DNA of 64,000 nucleotides from contig NC_064224.1 of NCBI RefSeq assembly GCF_023101765.2, forward strand, positions 4,780,103 through 4,844,102, in the 5' to 3' direction. The notes under the pieces were generated by a model. That model ran no database searches. It worked only from the letters and a program-made list of their open reading frames with translations, and was not told the DNA's origin. The first letter of the stretch is position 1, and every line of letters begins with the position of its first letter. Shown here piece by piece: positions 62,271-64,000 of the stretch. The DNA is from Spodoptera frugiperda (taxonomy: Eukaryota > Arthropoda > Insecta > Lepidoptera > Noctuidae). Position numbers and translations under genes: made by a program.

Positions 62271-62989
62271 GATATTATGATGATTGATCATCAAATACGT
62301 ACAATTATGTTGATTGCTATTTAACAGACAAAAGTATTAAAGATCCCCATTCCTGTAAAACAGGAATTGAAACAGTTCTTTCAATACTAACTTGTACACT
62401 AAATATACATTAGAAACTAAAAATATTCCATTTCACAAAAAAACACGACCCTTTAAACTCATATACCGAATTACTTACCTTAGTATATTGACAAGAAGGA
62501 TAAAAAAGTACAATAATATTAATCCTCTTTTTACGAACCGGTAAACAACACAAAGACAGATTCAACTGGTCCTTCGAGGCTCAACAACTCTTCACCTTAA
62601 CATATTTTTCTACATTTAAGGTTTGTTACATACTATTACGTTCTATTTTAAGTAACTATAATATATTTTGTGGTAACAACCACAATACAACCACAAAATA
62701 CTTTTTCTAGTAGTTTTTTTATTTCGGATCAAAGGACCAAAAAGCAAGTACATGATTTTTCTGTGTTTTGTATTGCTTTTTGTTGTACTAACAAACGCTC
62801 TTTCGAATGTCAACAACCTGTGTCAAAATTAGATTACTGTATTATTACGTTTATTTTTTTCATAATACTACTATCTACAAACAACATGTTAGTTGTGTTT
62901 TGTTCTTATAATAACTGAGAATATAATAACACACTTTTTAAATCAGCGAAAAGGTAGGCAAAGGGAACAAAAGAGATGAATTGATTAGT
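62271..62989. other. no feature recognised
   Basis: AT-rich. ATTCCTG-TAAAA-CAGGAAT near 62349 is a small hairpin. The 82-codon frame 62670-62918 has no recognised domain. Confidence 0.45.
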
Positions 62990-63058
62990 ATCATAATCAT
63001 CATCATCATCATCAGCCGAGAGACGTCCACTGCTGAACAAAGGCCTCTCCCTTATCAG
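62990..63058 (+). repeat. ATC microsatellite with interspersed repeat fragment
   Basis: CATAATCATCATCATCATCA followed by GCCGAGAGACGTCCACTGCT, GAACAAAGGCCTCTCCC. An ATC run joined to this 'GACGTCCACTGCTG..CA.AGGCCTC' word is a recurrent lepidopteran repeat end, from memory. Confidence 0.6.
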
Positions 63059-63655
63059 TATCATAATATATTCGGCATAATTTCACACTCTGTACAATAA
63101 CTGACAATCAGGAAAACCTCGAAGCCATGGCCTTCTCCAATCCTAGAAACGAAAATCGAACTCGCTGCTCAATTAAAGACATTCTCAAGGTGACAAAAAA
63201 TATTTTATGCGATATAAACATTTCACAAGTCTGTAACAACCTTAAAGCTAAAACTAATAAAAACAAATACTTCGAAATTGAGTTCTGAACTTAGGTTCCG
63301 CAGATTATAAATAGGCTCCTGTATAATACAATTTACTGTTTATAATCGAGTTAAATTTTGAAACGTAAACAGAAAGGGTTTTCTTTGATTGATTAGTATT
63401 TTAGTTTGGATTAACTTCTAGTTTTAGACCTAAGAATTTTGAATTGGAAATGTATAAAATATTTTTTTTACATAAAAAACATTAGTACGTAAATTAGAGT
63501 ATGGGCTTCCTCTTCCTTTTTTTTTTGTTTTTCATAATCTTCATACTGAGTAAGCAGATTGGAGATTGTAGGTTTATCAGAGAGCTCTGCTTCTTATGTG
63601 GTTCACTATCTTATGTGCAGTCTTATGACACCCGCAGGAAGAGCTGGGATGGCTA
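63059..63655. other. no feature recognised
   Basis: AT-rich; nothing recognised. Confidence 0.5.
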
Positions 63656-63659
63656 CTAT

Positions 63660-63858
63660 TTTTTTTTAAGGGGGAAAATCAGTCAATGACTTATCCCACG
63701 TTGAGTGAGGCGAGAGGTAGTGTCAGACTCTTACTGACTAAAAACTACTCCATTCCTACTCCTGCTCTTCATGCTGGAGCCACGGTAACCCGCTAGGTAA
63801 ATCGCAGCTCCGGGTCGGGCATCAGCCCTACTGGGCCGCATCTGGGGTGGTCTGATGA
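63660..63858 (-). repeat. family C element with full head
   Basis: Minus strand: T-run (A-tail), AAGGGGGAAAATCAGTCAAT, GTGAGGCGAGAGGTAGTGTC, AGACTCTTACTGACTAAAAA, TGGAGCCACGGTAACCCGCT, GCAGCTCCGGGTCGGGCATC, AGCCCTACTGGGCC, GGGGTGGTCTGATG. It shows the normal order of head and body. Confidence 0.88.
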
Positions 63859-64000
63859 CTATCTATACTATTACTTTATGGTTTCTAAGTAATAACTCTA
63901 TCTCTAAAATATTATTTGTTTACGTACCGCATAAAATGGCTAACAGCTAGCTAGCTAAACGTGCTCTAAGCTGCCTTTATACACCTCTACTAGAGAACTC
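63859..64000. other. no feature recognised
   Basis: Short end of window; AGCTAGCTAGCT near 63948 only. Confidence 0.5.

Overview
The window looks like a stretch of moth genome (Lepidoptera, most likely a noctuid). It is AT-rich and has no operon-like gene packing. It is densely sown with repeats typical of that group: several short interspersed families with Pol III-like boxes or A-tails, non-autonomous Helitrons ending in CTAG between A and T, many short inverted-repeat elements (MITEs), LINE pieces and one Gypsy retrotransposon. I found no host protein-coding gene I can defend, no tRNA or rRNA gene and no CRISPR array. The window is probably intergenic or lies inside a large intron.

Repeat families used in the entries (my own labels). 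Family A: tRNA-derived SINE starting CTGCCTCGTTGG and ending in a conserved 'CTACCCCTTCGGGGATAAA' region. Family B: tRNA-like SINE with TGGCGCGGTGG and GGTTCGATTCC boxes. Family C: short A-tailed element starting near GGAGCTGCGGACTACC, shown by target-site duplications to be retrotransposed. Family D: SINE starting GTCGTGGTGGCCCGGAGG. Family E: repeat starting AAGTGTGGGAGAGCCATGC. MITE-K: TIR GGGTGCTTTTCCACCAG. MITE-T: TIR AACTAAAAATCACG or a relative.

Layout. 1-1.15 kb: LINE reverse transcriptase fragment on the minus strand. 1.6-6 kb: SINE pieces, a TTAA-flanked piggyBac-type MITE (2322-2500), a small Helitron (3922-4115) and a perfect hairpin. 6.62-7.29 kb: a complete, internally deleted Harbinger element with TAA duplications. 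7.3-16 kb: AT-rich, sparse, with family A and C copies carrying perfect target duplications. 16-31 kb: dense mosaic of SINEs and MITEs, a 1.4 kb non-autonomous Helitron (19350-20786) and a nested Helitron cluster (29.3-29.9 kb). 31.1-34.2 kb: degenerate autonomous-type Helitron with a broken, apparently intron-containing Rep/helicase N-terminal ORF. 35-37.4 kb: repeat fragments. 37.78-43.60 kb: Mag-like Gypsy (Ty3) retrotransposon with two ~200 bp LTRs and a GTCTG target duplication; its pol is split by a 562 bp insert flanked by a ~100 bp direct duplication. 43.6-64 kb: more SINE, MITE and Helitron copies, including a family C insertion inside a family D copy with a 14 bp target duplication (61 kb), and a CpG-richer segment at 56.1-56.3 kb that could be a host promoter or first exon.

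The genes present are mobile-element genes and all are broken or partial. The Gypsy gag-pol supplies capsid, protease, reverse transcriptase, RNase H and integrase functions. The LINE fragment is the kind of enzyme that could have mobilised the SINEs, although no shared 3' end was shown. The small Helitrons and the Harbinger derivative would depend on enzymes made elsewhere. No undescribed biological system is clearly present. The most unusual items are the insert-with-duplication inside Gypsy pol, the intron-containing Helitron ORF, and the Harbinger derivative that keeps the 5' ends of two convergent ORFs.
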